From contig OX637343.1 of NCBI GenBank assembly GCA_951799405.1, positions 13,432,524 to 13,496,523 of the forward strand: 64,000 bases of DNA, given 5' to 3'. The number at the start of each line of letters is the position of its first letter. Within the stretch, counting starts at the first letter, position 1. Shown in pieces: positions 37,163 through 48,401 of this stretch. This DNA comes from Agapetus fuscipes (Eukaryota > Arthropoda > Insecta > Trichoptera > Glossosomatidae). The translations under genes and the position numbers were made by a program. The notes under the pieces were generated by a model. It was not told the origin of the DNA. It did not search any database and saw nothing but the letters and a program-made list of their open reading frames with translations.

Positions 37163-37284
37163 CGTCACGCAAATTGCAAGATTATTCTGATTTTGACAAT
37201 TTAATAACGATTTTGGACTATTTAATTTTTCTTTTCCAGGGGAGGGGGCAGTTGCCCCATCCTAGTTAGGCCCATGGCTGACAT

Positions 37285-37983
37285 GTTATTTTGTTATCAA
37301 AAGTAACCTAGAAATCTCTTGAATTTAATCACACATTTTGCAAATTTAGTTATGCATATTTCCTGAATAAAAATATTTACTTTAGAGTCGTTTCTAGTCA
37401 GTGGATTAAGATTACGAGTAACTGCATTCGGTGGTTTTCCACAAATCATCGTTCTAATGCGGTGAGGAGGTACACAGTAGTTGGGAGTAGCCAGTAACTG
37501 CAGTTGCTGCCGACTTGTTTACCTGACGGATAAGTAACCGTAAGACTGCCTTGCGGGGAGAGACGGCTAATGCAGAATATTAATTCAAGGGGTACGGCAA
37601 ATGCACTCGAATGCTTTCTATAAAAAAGATCACATAAAGCTTGTTACGCGTATTTATCAAAAGCTCTACAGAAAATGTGTTATGGGTAATTAACAACATG
37701 GATTTACCTTAACCTAAATTTGGGCTTAATTTGTTTTCATAAAAAAAAAGTAAGATGGCGAAGGGATGCGGTAGGTTGGTCAGTACGGCAAAGCGCACAC
37801 AAATGGTTAGTTTGCGTTAAAGAATGTTTAAAGATGGAAAAAACTGACCACAAAAGGATGTGTGCAAGGTTTTGGGAAAAATAGCATTAAATTCTTATAC
37901 CGAATAATTTTGCATATAAGTCTAATTTCGTTGTATACAGCTTAACAATTTAAAATACCATAAATTTATGTTTCAGATAGTTC
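37285..37983. other. No gene recognised
   Basis: AT-rich DNA without recognisable content. Confidence 0.4.
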
Positions 37984-38149
37984 AATCTAATCTAAGTTGC
38001 AAAGATACGTAACATTGGAGATTCACATTATATGCATCTCACAAGCAAACGCACAAGTTCGCGCTTGTACATGCCGCATGTGAACCTACAACATAAAAAC
38101 CCAAACTACAAATGAACATACACCCTGCAACTCTTGCCGAGCTTCCCTA
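37984..38149 (-). repeat. RTE-tail short repeat, 5'-truncated
   Basis: Minus-strand copy with tail (AGATT)n and the CACATGCGGCATGT block, ending abruptly at TTAGGGAAGC in the conserved middle. Confidence 0.75.
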
Positions 38150-38657
38150 AGCATGAAAAATCCAGGATGGAAAGTGAAAAAAAATACGGAAGTTATTTTT
38201 GTTATACGCTGTTTGGACCAACCTTGTTCGTTCACTTCTACATCCGCACATAACGGTGCATGTGCGTGCGAGCATTTAAATTGTGTGTAAGTTACAAGCT
38301 AAACGCACTTATAAAGTTGTTCACGGTGGAAAAGTTGCGCGGCGTAGAGATGCTATCTGCAGACAATGCGCCCGTACAGTTACAAGTTACAACACACATT
38401 GTTCTAATCTTTTTTAATAACATTATTTTCCTTGGCGTTTCGAATACAAGCAATACTACTATGAAATGGTATTTCAAAATATGTGCATTTGATTTCTTCA
38501 TTGTTTAGTTTTTACTATTTGTATTGTATAAATTATTTAACAATAAAATCGTAGTAACAAATAATTGTTCGGTATTCATATGGTTCCTATTTTTTCTTAA
38601 TTTTTCAACAATTATATTTCTGCATGCTCAAAAGTTGAAGAACTTCAAATTTGTTTA
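38150..38657. other. No gene recognised
   Basis: Short overlapping frames on both strands (38260-38508) have no recognisable content. Confidence 0.4.
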
Positions 38658-38665
38658 CTCTATAG

Positions 38666-39073
38666 CAGAGGTGCCCATACGGTTGATCGCAATCGACTGG
38701 TCGATCACGGGAGGTTTTAAGGTCGATCGCCGAGGATAGCTAAAATTTCAGTGATCGACCTTAAAACTGATTTGACATTGATACTGGAGTGATGTTTTCC
38801 GGAATCTGGTGCCGAGCTTCAGCTCCCACAGACCACAGCAACAGATCCCGGAAAACATCACTCCAGCATCATCAGTCGGCCGTGTAAGCCTAAAACTCTG
38901 ATTTGACATTTTGCACTCAATGTAATTTTACTTCTGCTATTTTTTTCTTAATAAATATTTATACATTATGAATTATGAGTTATATTTGTTGGGCTAAACA
39001 GTTAAAATGTCGATCTCCTATTTATAAATTTTTGCTAAGTCAACCTCCTCAAGAAAAAGTATGGGCACCCCTG
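38666..39073. mobile_element. Short non-autonomous hAT with internal hairpins
   Basis: TIRs CAGAGGTGCCCATAC and, from the right end, CAGGGGTGCCCATAC. Flanks CTCTATAG (38658-38665) and CTCTACAT (39074-39081) agree at six of eight bases. The interior contains two further hairpins: AAGGTCGATC with GATCGACCTT, and CTGGAGTGATGTTTTCCGG with its exact complement about 45 nt later (38784-38865). At 408 bp it is MITE-like. Confidence 0.75.
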
Positions 39074-39081
39074 CTCTACAT

Positions 39082-39993
39082 CATTTTCTTATTCATTCAT
39101 ATGATGGAAAAGTTTCAGTCAAATTGTCATTCATTGGTCCCGTTTTTTGTTTATTTTTATTTTCTTCATTCAACAATTCAATAATATATGAACTGGACCA
39201 CTTTTCAATTGACTGATACGAAGGTATGTATATAGATGAAGAACAGAGGTAGAACTATGATTAAATTTTTAATGTTCATATATTATTATAAAGCAATCAA
39301 ATAGCGAAGATTTAGAGCACCAAACACGGACATGTGTTTTACTAGAAACAAAATAATAAGGTCTCTAAATCATTATAATACAACAATCATCATTTTTCTT
39401 GACCCAAAAGCGATCGAGCATCGTCATCTCTTTTTTGCACACTTGAAATCATCATCAGCACGTGAAACGGAAAATAATTAAAGCTAGAAATCGGGCGAGT
39501 GGCTCGCAGCAGTGTGTACAGCAATGTAATGTGTGAGGCTGCGTATCCATACGAGGAAAATAAACTTTGCCTCGCGATGAGGATAAATTAGAAAATCCTC
39601 TATTAAATTTAGACTCGAGTTATTTGTATTGCTAGCTAAGCTTCATAAATCTCATGTAAATAGTAACAAGAGGTTATATTTTTTATGGTCTGTGTACCTA
39701 TTAACACTGTGAAAATTCATATTGATTAAATCAGTAACAAGAGGCGTTGAAAAAAGTTCATATGCTAGTACACAACTTTATCATAAGCGTAGAATGTCCC
39801 GTAAAATTACTCGTATAGGTTGAAACAAATTACCATAGTTTTTTTTTAAATTAATTAAAATTCAGATTTAACATCTTAATAAATAAATAAATAAACATAA
39901 TGTTATTGTAGTACAAAATGTCAATTTTATACTTCAAAACACAAGTTTAAAAAGTTTTCATCTAGTAAAAAACAGCAGTTATGAATTTCAACT
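39082..39993. other. No gene recognised
   Basis: AT-rich DNA with nothing identifiable. Confidence 0.4.
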
Positions 39994-40005
39994 GAAAAAG
40001 GTTAA

Positions 40006-40209
40006 TATTTTTTAGTGTTGATCTGTTAACACAGTGAAAGTCCATTTTTATAAACATTTAAAAATATAAATGGTAAAACATTGTTTTAATTCACTTTATT
40101 CTTTTTTTTTTGCTCGAATATTTTCATTAGGCGAAAATATTCGAGCAAAAAAAAAAAGAATAAAGTGAATTAAAACAATGTTTTACCATTTATATTTTTA
40201 AATATTTAT
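40006..40209. mobile_element. Penelope-like inverted repeat with 12-bp TSD
   Basis: Identical 12-mers GAAAAAGGTTAA at 39994-40005 and 40210-40221 bound the insertion. Inside, arms of about 74 bp (40052-40125 and 40133-40207) are near-perfect inverted copies. The loop keeps ATTAGGC, part of the hairpin motif. A one-sided extra block (CTGTTAACACAGTGAAAGTC, 40024-40043) is also present, on the other strand, beside the copy at 50700. Confidence 0.85.
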
Positions 40210-40370
40210 GAAAAAGGTTAAGATTGTAAGTTGTAAATGAGATCAGCTTTACAGTGTTTACTCAGAGGCTTCCGTTTCTCCTAAGCTGATTTCGGTTACT
40301 TGTGAATGTTTTTGTTTATTATTGTATGCATTAGGCTTAAAACCTGTCATGTACTTAAATGGGAAAATAA

Positions 40371-40391
40371 ATCTATCTATCTATCTATCTA
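40371..40391. repeat. (CTAT)n microsatellite
   Basis: Five perfect CTAT units following AATAAAT; possibly the tail of a retroposon. Confidence 0.8.
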
Positions 40392-40550
40392 CTTAATTTC
40401 TACTTAAAAAAATTGTAAAATGAAAGTGAATAATGTAAAAAATTCGGAAACGAAATGCCCCTTATATTTGCCCTCATAAGTGCAGTACTGTATTGAGAAT
40501 TTACATAGTTAGGTTACAAATCTAATCTGCATATGGCCTCAGTATAGTCA

Positions 40551-40677
40551 GTACCCAAGTATAAATCTTTACGGTTAAGCTCCATCATAACGTTTACCAA
40601 AAAATGTATGAAAAAGAAAGCAGCAACGCTAGTGGGTGTTTTGGTTTCCAAGTATTTTTGGTTTTATACTTGGGGTG
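40551..40677. repeat. MITE-like short repeat with inverted ends
   Basis: Begins GTACCCAAGTATAAA and ends TTTTATACTTGGGGT, a pair of inverted ends of about 13 bases. Related copies lie at 10666-10815 and 43967-44100 with shared ACCAAAAAATGTATG and GTTTTGGTTTC blocks. Confidence 0.55.
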
Positions 40678-40967
40678 TAGAGCATAAACGGAATTGCCTC
40701 AGGTGGATTTCCAATCACATATAATGGACTCGTATATTATGTGCAAGTATGTAAATGATGTCGGTGTGTGAGTGTGGTCTACTTGTATTGAGATTAGTTC
40801 TATATGTCCAAGTAAATTATCTGTAATTGTACTGCCGGTATCAAATATCAATCAAACGTCATTATATTATCATTCTTCACAGAGTCGTTTCCAACCAGTT
40901 TACACTGCTTATCACAAAATGGAGAAGCAGCATTTCAATCAGCGTTCAGCATCATCATTGGCGTTGC

Positions 40968-41516
40968 AGGCAGCAGGAGTTGCAAGGTTCATGTTCATGT
41001 GAGGTGTTGTTTTTATGTATGCACACATGCAGAATGCGTAGACGCGAAACTACATGTGCCTGTCTGTGGGCATGCATTTCTGTACCTTAGAGCATAAACA
41101 ACGGAAGTCCACTTTTTTGCGTGTTTGAGTTAATGATGCAGAAATTATTATAATTAGCTGTTCTATAAGTGGTAAAAATATTGGAGTCCTCGGACTCATA
41201 GTTGTATAAATAGTCATAAGTCTAATAAATATGGGATGCACATAAAAGTGTGAGCATAAACCACGGAAGTTCCACATACGTTGTTCACATTACTTCACAT
41301 TAAATAAATATCGATAAAAGAAGATAAACAGTTTTTACAGATCAAAAATATCTCGTCTAGTTTAGAAGTTATGATAGTTTAAAAAAGTGCACATTTTCAC
41401 TAAAACTCGTCTCCTGCACATTTTACTAAATGTGACTACCGTTGTTTATGCTCTAAGCCCTAAGGTACAGATTTAATACGCACATATCTTTGCAGCTTTT
41501 AGATTACAGATTATAG
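40968..41516 (+). repeat. RTE-tail short repeat split by a MITE
   Basis: The left part (40968-41085) matches the 14673 variant (GCACACATGCAGAATGCG, CTACATGTGCCTGTCTGTGG). The right part (41465-41516) carries ATATCTTTGCAGCTTTTAGA and the tail. The break is filled by the inverted-end element at 41086-41464. Confidence 0.7.
41086..41464. mobile_element. Small inverted-end element (MITE) inside RTE-tail repeat
   Basis: Left end CTTAGAGCATAAACAACGG, right end CCGTTGTTTATGCTCTAAG. An internal related block reads GAGCATAAACCACGGAAG near 41251. The tetramer GTAC flanks both sides (41082-41085 and 41465-41468), a possible target duplication. Confidence 0.65.
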
Positions 41517-42354
41517 ACACGCAGAATTCGTAAGGTTATTTATTTATTTATTTAACACACAAAAAATTAAGGACAAATGTATTTGTTTTTGGTTTAAAAC
41601 ATTTTGTGGTTAATTTTTGAAAATATATTTATTTACCTGTATAGGGACATAATACGAAGCCACATCTAAATGATAAGAAAAAAACAGATAATGGTATTTT
41701 TCATCCTTATATCAAGAAATAAATAAATATTGTTCCCGTTTTAAACAAAAAAAATTGGCAGGTAAAAAACTGACAACCCGTAAAATTAGTTTATTTCCTT
41801 ACAACACCTGTTGTATGAAGATTTTGTTATTTGAATGTGTATTGCGTAAGAATGTGATTTGCTTTATGTTATTTGGCATTGAGAAGTGTTTACAGTAAAA
41901 AATAAACAAGAAGCAAAAAAACAAGAAAAATCGCGTTGATGTAGATCAGTATTGTTCAAGGATTTTCTAACAGTATTGGTGTTGGAATATATTTAACGCT
42001 CACATTAAGTAAATAATAGATCATTATGTAAATACATAATAAGATGGAAATCTTTCTTACGCGTTGTATAAAAATTGAAGAGGAAATATTGCAAAGAACT
42101 GAAATGGATCTACATACAAAAAAGCAACATAAAATTAAACGAAACAAATTTTTCATTCTTTGAACAAACAAATTTAAAATCCTTTTCGTGTTCGGTGCTT
42201 TCCTATCTATGGTAGCTGATAAAAGAATCATCTCTAATGGTCAGATTCCACATACTAAAAATACATACGAAATCAACATTTTATATCTTTAATTTAAGCT
42301 AAAAGTCCAGTACTTATTATAAATACCGGCCTTTATTCTTATGCCACTTTGTGT
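41517..42354. other. No gene recognised
   Basis: AT-rich with a (TTTA)n tract at about 41537-41556. No coding similarity. Confidence 0.4.
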
Positions 42355-42775
42355 AATTCTACATATTCATCATCATCATCATAAACTAGACAGCCTTGGG
42401 GGTTGCATTTGCTGAATCCAGGATTCTCCTCCACTCTGCATATAACGCAACTAAGCAACACATATAGTGTAACTTCTTGCCGCGTTATCCCCGAAGGGGT
42501 CGCATGTGGCGAGTTGAACCTATTTATTTTTACAGGTAAGGGGGCCGACCTTACGCCAACCACTTCAGTTGAAGTGGGAATTTCCCAGCTCCCGAGGGGG
42601 CTGGTACTCATTTCTTGTAAAGGCTGAGTAAACCTCGCCGGTATTTATATTATGGGGTTTGAAATACACACCGAAATTGGAAATCATTTCTGACACCCTC
42701 CTCGGTGGGATTCGAACCCGAGCTCACGGGGTAGAATGCATGCACTCTACCAACTGAGCTATCGACCGGACTAAC
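42355..42775 (-). repeat. tRNA-derived SINE
   Basis: The minus-strand head (about 42700-42770) has a good pol III promoter: A-box TAGCTCAGTTGGTAGAG and B-box GGTTCGAATCC at tRNA-like spacing. The acceptor stem does not close, so it is not a functional tRNA. A GC-richer body follows, then a 3' end with GAATCCTGGATTCAGC and a (GATGAT)n tail near 42368-42380. A tail fragment of the same family lies at 27957-28062. Confidence 0.75.
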
Positions 42776-43386
42776 TTGGAATATAACTTGGAATTAATTC
42801 AAAATAAAAATACGTGAAAAACTATCTTTCAACACGTGCTGATAATAGTTGTGAAAATCTTTTCAGGAAAGTAAGTAAATGCTCACATAAAAGATAACAC
42901 ATAGCAACGTTTCAAATAATTTTAAACCATAGAGTAATAACTATGTTTTAAACAAAATATTAAAGTTGGTTCAACATGTGCGTGACGTGAGACTGTTAGT
43001 CCTCGGAGATATGAAAATGGATAAATTCAATATTCGCAAGCCGTGTAGGGAAACTATCAAATGAATATTGTGGAAGAACTAAACTTACAAGGTACAACAA
43101 CACGAGACGTTTAAAACACAAGGTTTATTGTATATATATTTTTAAAAGATTTATTACCTAAGAAAAACAGCTGAAAATACTACATTGAAAAAGCTGCAGC
43201 CCACAGCTCGTTTTGGATTATTGAAAAAACCGATAAACAATTTCAATTCAGTACGACTTCTATGATTAAAAAAATACTTAAATACTAGATGCATCGATCC
43301 ATTTTCAAGCTTTTATAATAACAAAATTATGTAACTCGTCTCTGATTTCAGATGTAACATAACATGTAAAATCATCTGTGTTTTAT
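42776..43386. other. No gene recognised
   Basis: AT-rich spacer with nothing identifiable. Confidence 0.4.
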
Positions 43387-43644
43387 CAATCTAATATAAT
43401 CTAATCTAAGCTGCAAAGATATATATCATTTAAGATTTATATTAAATGCATTCCCACAAGCAGATATGTATAATTTCGCGCTAACACATGCCGCATGTGG
43501 ACCTACAAGATAAAAACCCAATCTCAAATGAACATAAGCCTTGCAACTCTTGCCGTCCTTCCCTGAAACAGGGGTGACATTGGCAAAGTGAACCATTTTT
43601 GACAGTATGGGTGGTCAGCCGCATAACAACCTATAAGTCAAGGA
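43387..43644 (-). repeat. RTE-tail short repeat, full length
   Basis: Minus-strand copy from TCCTTGACTTATAGG to an (AGATT)n tail. The first 15 bases (TCCTTGACTTATAGG) are duplicated next to it at 43645-43660, perhaps a template jump at the start of the element. Confidence 0.8.
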
Positions 43645-43966
43645 ACCTATAAGTCAAGGAAAGTCAATCAACCTTAATAAATAAAAATTCCGGCGGGTTT
43701 TCCTCTAATGAAGAACGCATCATTTTAATAAGAATTTTTACTCTTTTTTTTTACCCATTTTTTTACATTGATTAGATTTTATTATATAAAATTACATATT
43801 TGACACGATTCAATTCTTAGGGATCAACACAAACACCTAATAACTAACTGTACGAGTACACATTTAACCTCATTTTCGCCACATAGATACGCAAGTGTAT
43901 GGAGATGCGTACTTCGTAAGTAATTTAATCTCCAAAAGTGTGTCGACGAATAATTTTTAGTGCACA

Positions 43967-44100
43967 GTACCCCAGTATAAAACAATTCGTTAAAATTCAA
44001 CCAAAGCGGTTATTAAAAAATGTATGCCAACTAAATCAACGCCTCTGATGAACGTTTTCGTTTCAATAACTTGTTGGTAAAACTTAAAAACTTGGAGTAC
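43967..44100. repeat. MITE-like short repeat, GTACC-AGTATAAA family
   Basis: Third copy of the family at 10666 and 40551. Begins GTACCCCAGTATAAAAC, shares TTAAAAAATGTATG and a GAACGTTTTCGTTTC block, and ends near AAACTTGGAGTAC. Confidence 0.5.
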
Positions 44101-44458
44101 GGATTACTGGGCTACATTTTTCTTGCTATAATTCGGCCAAGTATTGCATGGCAACAGTCTGAAATAGTGCGATAAGATTACTTGCATACTTAGAGTAATT
44201 AATTATTATTAAAACATTCATAAGAAGCAATTTTTATCATTTTTCTTGCAGATTAGTTGTCGTCATAGATAATGAAGTAATGTTGATATTAAATATCAAT
44301 TTTGTTTTATCAATACTTCGACGCACTTGCAGAAAGTAGGTAAGTATATTTTAAATATTGAATGTTTGATTTATTATTCATAAGTGGATTTTGCCATACT
44401 ACAGTCAGAATTATATTGGTTTTGATTAAAGCTCATTAATTTTTTTCAGGAATTTAGT

Positions 44459-44711
44459 TCCTTGACTTATAGGTTGGTATGCGGCTGACCACCCATGCTG
44501 TAAAAATGGTTCACTTTGCCAATGTCACCCCTGTTTCAGGTAAGGACGGCAAGAGTTGCAGGGTGTATGTCCATTTGAGATTTGGTTTTTATGTTGTAGG
44601 CTCACATGAGGCATGTGCAAGCGCGAACTCGTACATGTCTGGTTGTGAGAATGCATGTAATGTGAATCTCCAATGTAACATGTCTTTGCAACTTAGATTA
44701 GATGAGATTAG
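44459..44711 (+). repeat. RTE-tail short repeat, full length
   Basis: Starts TCCTTGACTTATAGG and ends with TTTGCAACTTAGATTAGAT. Nearly identical to the copy at 54099, so the two are recent relatives. A frame starting at its conserved ATGCGGCTGACC (44479-44721) is a repeat by-product. Confidence 0.85.
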
Positions 44712-45033
44712 AATTCAATAAGACGCAGGAAATACTCATTTGTAAAAATGCATCCCCTTCTTGAATATCATCCCATATCTTCTATTTGGTCGGTATCAGT
44801 GAGCATTGTTACGTATTTTTAATACTTAAGTATTTCGGTCGGAGATTATACTGAATGAAAAAGGACGCACTTATGTCAAACGTGTGGGTAGCTTTTTTTT
44901 ATCAGTTTAAAGTCACGTAAGCTAACGTTGAAAATACTGAGCCTAAGGAGATATTTATTTGTATCGTTCGTTTTATATATGCATAAACTTATACTGGGAT
45001 TTTCGGATGAAAATGGAAAACTTCCATAGATTT

Positions 45034-45282
45034 TGTAAAATAGACCTTGCGGCTTTCCAGCCTAGAGCTCTTTGAGTGGATTCCTAAAATCTTTCTACGC
45101 GGATTGCAGAAAGGTAAAAGAGGTATTTTTACCATCGAAGGTGTATGCACACAGCATGTGCGGCTTTACCTATAGTGAGGAGAATTCTGGTACATTACGT
45201 AAAATAGACCTTACAGCCTTCCACCTAAAGCTCTTTGAATGGAATTTGTATCCGGATTGCAGAAAGGTGCAAGAGGTATTTA
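45034..45282. repeat. Two-copy direct duplication of about 95 bp
   Basis: Segments 45034-45130 and 45199-45282 share GTAAAATAGACCTT, GAGCTCTTTGA/AAGCTCTTTGA and GGATTGCAGAAAGGT, separated by about 70 bases. Function unknown. Confidence 0.65.
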
Positions 45283-45378
45283 TGCTGTCGGGATGAGAGA
45301 GCTGGTAGCGCGCCAACTACAGGACAAGACGAGTGCAGCGCGTAGTACGGAGCGGACATGGGTCGACACGGGACATTC

Positions 45379-45623
45379 TATAATAATAATCTATAATCTA
45401 AGTTGCAAGGATATATTCATTTAAAGCTCTCAGATGTATGCCCACAAACCAACAAGTGTAGTTCGCGCTTACAAATGCTGAATGTGTACTTACAAATAAA
45501 ATCCAAACCTCAAATGAACATAAGCCCCACAACTTTTGCCGACCTTCCCTGAAACAGGGGTGACATTGGCAAAGTGAACCATTTTTTACAGTATGGGTGG
45601 TCAGCCTCATACCAATGGGACAT
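45379..45623 (-). repeat. RTE-tail short repeat with 9-bp TSD
   Basis: Minus-strand copy from the GGTTGGTATGAGG start region to a TAGATTATTATTATAG tail. The nonamer GGGACATTC occurs on both sides (45370-45378 and 45624-45632). It is very close in sequence to the tail of the intact LINE at 12148 and is probably one of the youngest copies. Confidence 0.85.
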
Positions 45624-45632
45624 GGGACATTC

Positions 45633-46481
45633 ATTCTGGATTTATAGCTGCTCCTGTTTATGGTAGCCGGACACTGAACTTACACATAAAAATAATAAAT
45701 TCAACATCTTGTTCATAATAATGTGACAGGTAGAGCTGGTATTGCGTGGCAAGTATGTCAACGTTATGAAGCTGAAAATTATGTAAGTAATCAAATTTCG
45801 AAGAATGCTGAAACGAAGTGGTTGTACGAGCAGCAAACCATTTTTAAGCTTATAAATCAATCAGTCGCATTTTTTTTTTAATTTTTGAAATGTTTATAAT
45901 AACGACATTTTTTCTTTCACTGACCGAAATTTCATATTTTTAAATCATTTACAATAAGTGGTTTTAAGCTTGAAACTGAGAACCTGAAGCGCTATTCTGC
46001 TAAATTCCTTAAGGCGACGAGCTGGCGATTCGTGACCAAAAATAAGATGAACTGTGATTTTTTTTATCTATGGAGTTCTTTCGCAAGCACTAGCAATCTC
46101 GGACTTGTATGGATATCCAAAGAGTAAGGAATTTAGCAGAATAGAGCTTCTGGTGTAGGTACTATTTAATAGCAAGCCTGGTGGTGGTTTTCTGTGAGTG
46201 AGATTATAATTTTAACAATTGCATACACATTTTCAATCGGTAGATTCGAGAGTCTGTATCACTCCATTGTTCATCTTTTGTACCAACTGTGTACGCACGC
46301 AAACAAAAAATATTCGCAAACATTTTTCGTTTTATTAGCTGCCTCCCTCGGACTTGCTTACTTTCAATGCAACCATCCCTTTTCCTCTCGCGATATCAAA
46401 ATACCGAAATTAAGCCACTGTGATCTAAAAATGTTTATATTATTGTTTATTGATTTAAAAAATGTAATTTGCGATGTTTGT
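45633..46481. other. No gene recognised
   Basis: The frame at 46194-46511 (plus) runs into a repeat and has no recognisable domain. Confidence 0.4.
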
Positions 46482-46732
46482 TCCTTGACTTATAGGTTGT
46501 TATGCGGCTGACCACCCATAATATAAAAATTGGTTCACTTTGCCAATGTCACCCCTGTTTCAGGGAAGGACGGCAAGAGTTGCAAGGCTTATGTTCATTT
46601 GAGATTGGGTTTTTATATTGTAGGTCCACATGCGGCATGTGTTAGCGCGAAATTATACATATCTGCTTGTGGGAATGCATTTAGTATAAATCTTAAATAA
46701 TATATATCTTTGCAGCTTAGATTAGATTATTA
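46482..46732 (+). repeat. RTE-tail short repeat, full length
   Basis: Starts TCCTTGACTTATAGG and ends with TTTGCAGCTTAGATTAGATT. Confidence 0.85.
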
Positions 46733-47117
46733 GTGATCTAAAAAATCATTAACTTTTACTACAGCGCAGTAGACTGAAGATGTTATTGTGTATGTAGGTT
46801 TACAACTATGCATTGACTTTTAGCACATGCATGGAAAATACACTTTTAATTTTAAATATTTCTGATTTCAGATAACGGGCATAAAATAACTCTCGTTGTA
46901 TGTTAGTTTGATAATATTCCTAAATCAAAAACATGTTCCGTGTAAGTTCATGAAATCTAGACACTGTAATGAAAATCCTTTGATAATCTAATGGCTGTGT
47001 ATTTGCTACTTATGTGACCGTATGATATGCAATGACATTGAAGATTTCATATTATGTAGTTGGTTAATGTACATGTAGGCACATAGATATGTATCTTCTT
47101 ATTAACTATGGATAACT

Positions 47118-47567
47118 ATGGATAACTATATTTGGAATCCACAGTACAGTGTTTATAAGGAACAAATAGAAGCTATACAAAAGAAATTTCTAAAGCATCT
47201 AAATTACAGGGAACATTTAACTTTTAATAATTATCATGATGCTTGCCGTCATCACGGTTTTATGTCCCTAGAAGCCCGTCGAACGCTATTAGATATGGCT
47301 TTTCTGTACGATATAGTACACGGCCATATTGACTCCACCGTTCTTTGTGAGGGGCTCACTTTGCGTGTACCTACAAGGCGCACTAGGTTAAATTCACTTT
47401 TTTATACGGGAGCGCACACTACAAATTATGCCAGGAACTCGACTTTAACGAGAGCTATGTTTTGTTATAACTCAAATTTTAATCACCTGGACATTTTTTG
47501 TTTGTCCAAAAACGCATTTCTTCAAGGGGTGCGGATGTACTACTTGAGAAAATGCAAAACTGATTGA
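47118..47567 (+). pseudogene. LINE reverse transcriptase C-terminal remnant
   Basis: The 149-codon frame reads IWNPQYSVYKEQIEAIQKKF near its start, the W.P......IE.IQ..F pattern found after the RT domain of jockey/CR1-type LINE proteins. An FLYDIVHGHID block follows and then a stop. The catalytic RT motifs lie upstream and are missing through 5' truncation. The initiating ATG belongs to the duplicated target sequence and is not a genuine start. Confidence 0.75.
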
Positions 47568-47826
47568 ATGGCATCCTCTTCCCCTTCCATTGTCCTTTCT
47601 ATCCTATTTTCCCAAATCTTCTCTGATAAAAACCTCCGCATTCATATTATTTTTCTTTTGTTCTTTTCGTTTGCTGTTACATTTGCTGTAGACAAGCTTT
47701 TATTGTAATTATTTTTATTTAAGAAAACTATTATTGGCCTTATATGTATTTATTATAAATCTTTACTTGTTTCATGTGTATGTGCTGTTGTTTTCTGTAA
47801 TAAATAAAAAAAAAAAAAAAAAAAAA
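47121..47826 (+). mobile_element. 5'-truncated poly(A) LINE (CR1/jockey-like)
   Basis: Coding remnant (47118-47567), an AT-rich 3' UTR with AATAAA, and a poly(A) run of about 24 at 47806-47828. The heptamer AACTATG at 47114-47120 and 47827-47833 is a likely target duplication. The pure poly(A) tail separates it from the RTE family of this window. Confidence 0.8.
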
Positions 47827-47833
47827 AACTATG

Positions 47834-48150
47834 TACTAGGAAACAGCGGCATTAGATGGAAGGTCAAATGTTGTACCTATAGGTTAATGTTGTACATAGG
47901 TCTGTACAGCTGTACTTCCTACGAGTAGCGAATACCCAGGTACTTAATACATAATATCTAGATTCATTACTCAAGTACCCCAGTGCAAAATATCGGGTTA
48001 ATTCCCCGCCATCGCGTCAATAGGAAAAAAACAATGAAAACTAAATCGCTCAATAGTGGTGGTGTCATTTCTTCCATTTATTTTTTAATTTTCGTGATGG
48101 TGAGGGATTTTACGCGATGTTTTATACTAACGGTTAAATTTCTAAAAATT
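47834..48150. other. No gene recognised
   Basis: AT-rich spacer between the poly(A) LINE and the next RTE-tail repeat. Confidence 0.4.
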
Positions 48151-48401
48151 TCTTGACTTATAGGTTGGTATGAGGCTGACCACCCATACCGTTAAAAAAG
48201 TTTCACTTTGCCAATGTCACCCCTGTTTCAGGGAAGGTCGGCAAGAGTTGCAGGGCTTATGTTCATTTGAGATTGGGGTTTTTATATTGTAAGTCCACAT
48301 GCGGCATGTGTGAGCTCGAAATTATGCGTGTCTGCTTGTGGGAATGCATTTAATATGAATCTCAAATTATACATATCTTTGCAACTTAGATTTAGATTTA
48401 G
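48151..48401 (+). repeat. RTE-tail short repeat, full length
   Basis: Starts TCTTGACTTATAGG, has the CACATGCGGCATGTG block and a (TTTAGA)n tail. Confidence 0.85.

Larger units (their letters stand above)
36648..37276. mobile_element. hAT-like element containing two nested insertions
   Basis: Ends CAAGGGCGTACCCAGGAT and, on the opposite strand from the right end, CATGGGCCTAACTAGGAT (13 of 18 identical). Flanking octamers GCTGACAT at 36640-36647 and 37277-37284 are identical. Most of the interior is a later RTE-tail repeat (36708-37162), itself interrupted by a Penelope-like inverted repeat (36849-37120). Without them the hAT core is only about 170 bp. Confidence 0.75.

Noticed and set aside
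42700..42770. Functional tRNA gene on the minus strand
   Set aside because: A- and B-boxes are good but the acceptor stem does not pair and a SINE body follows.
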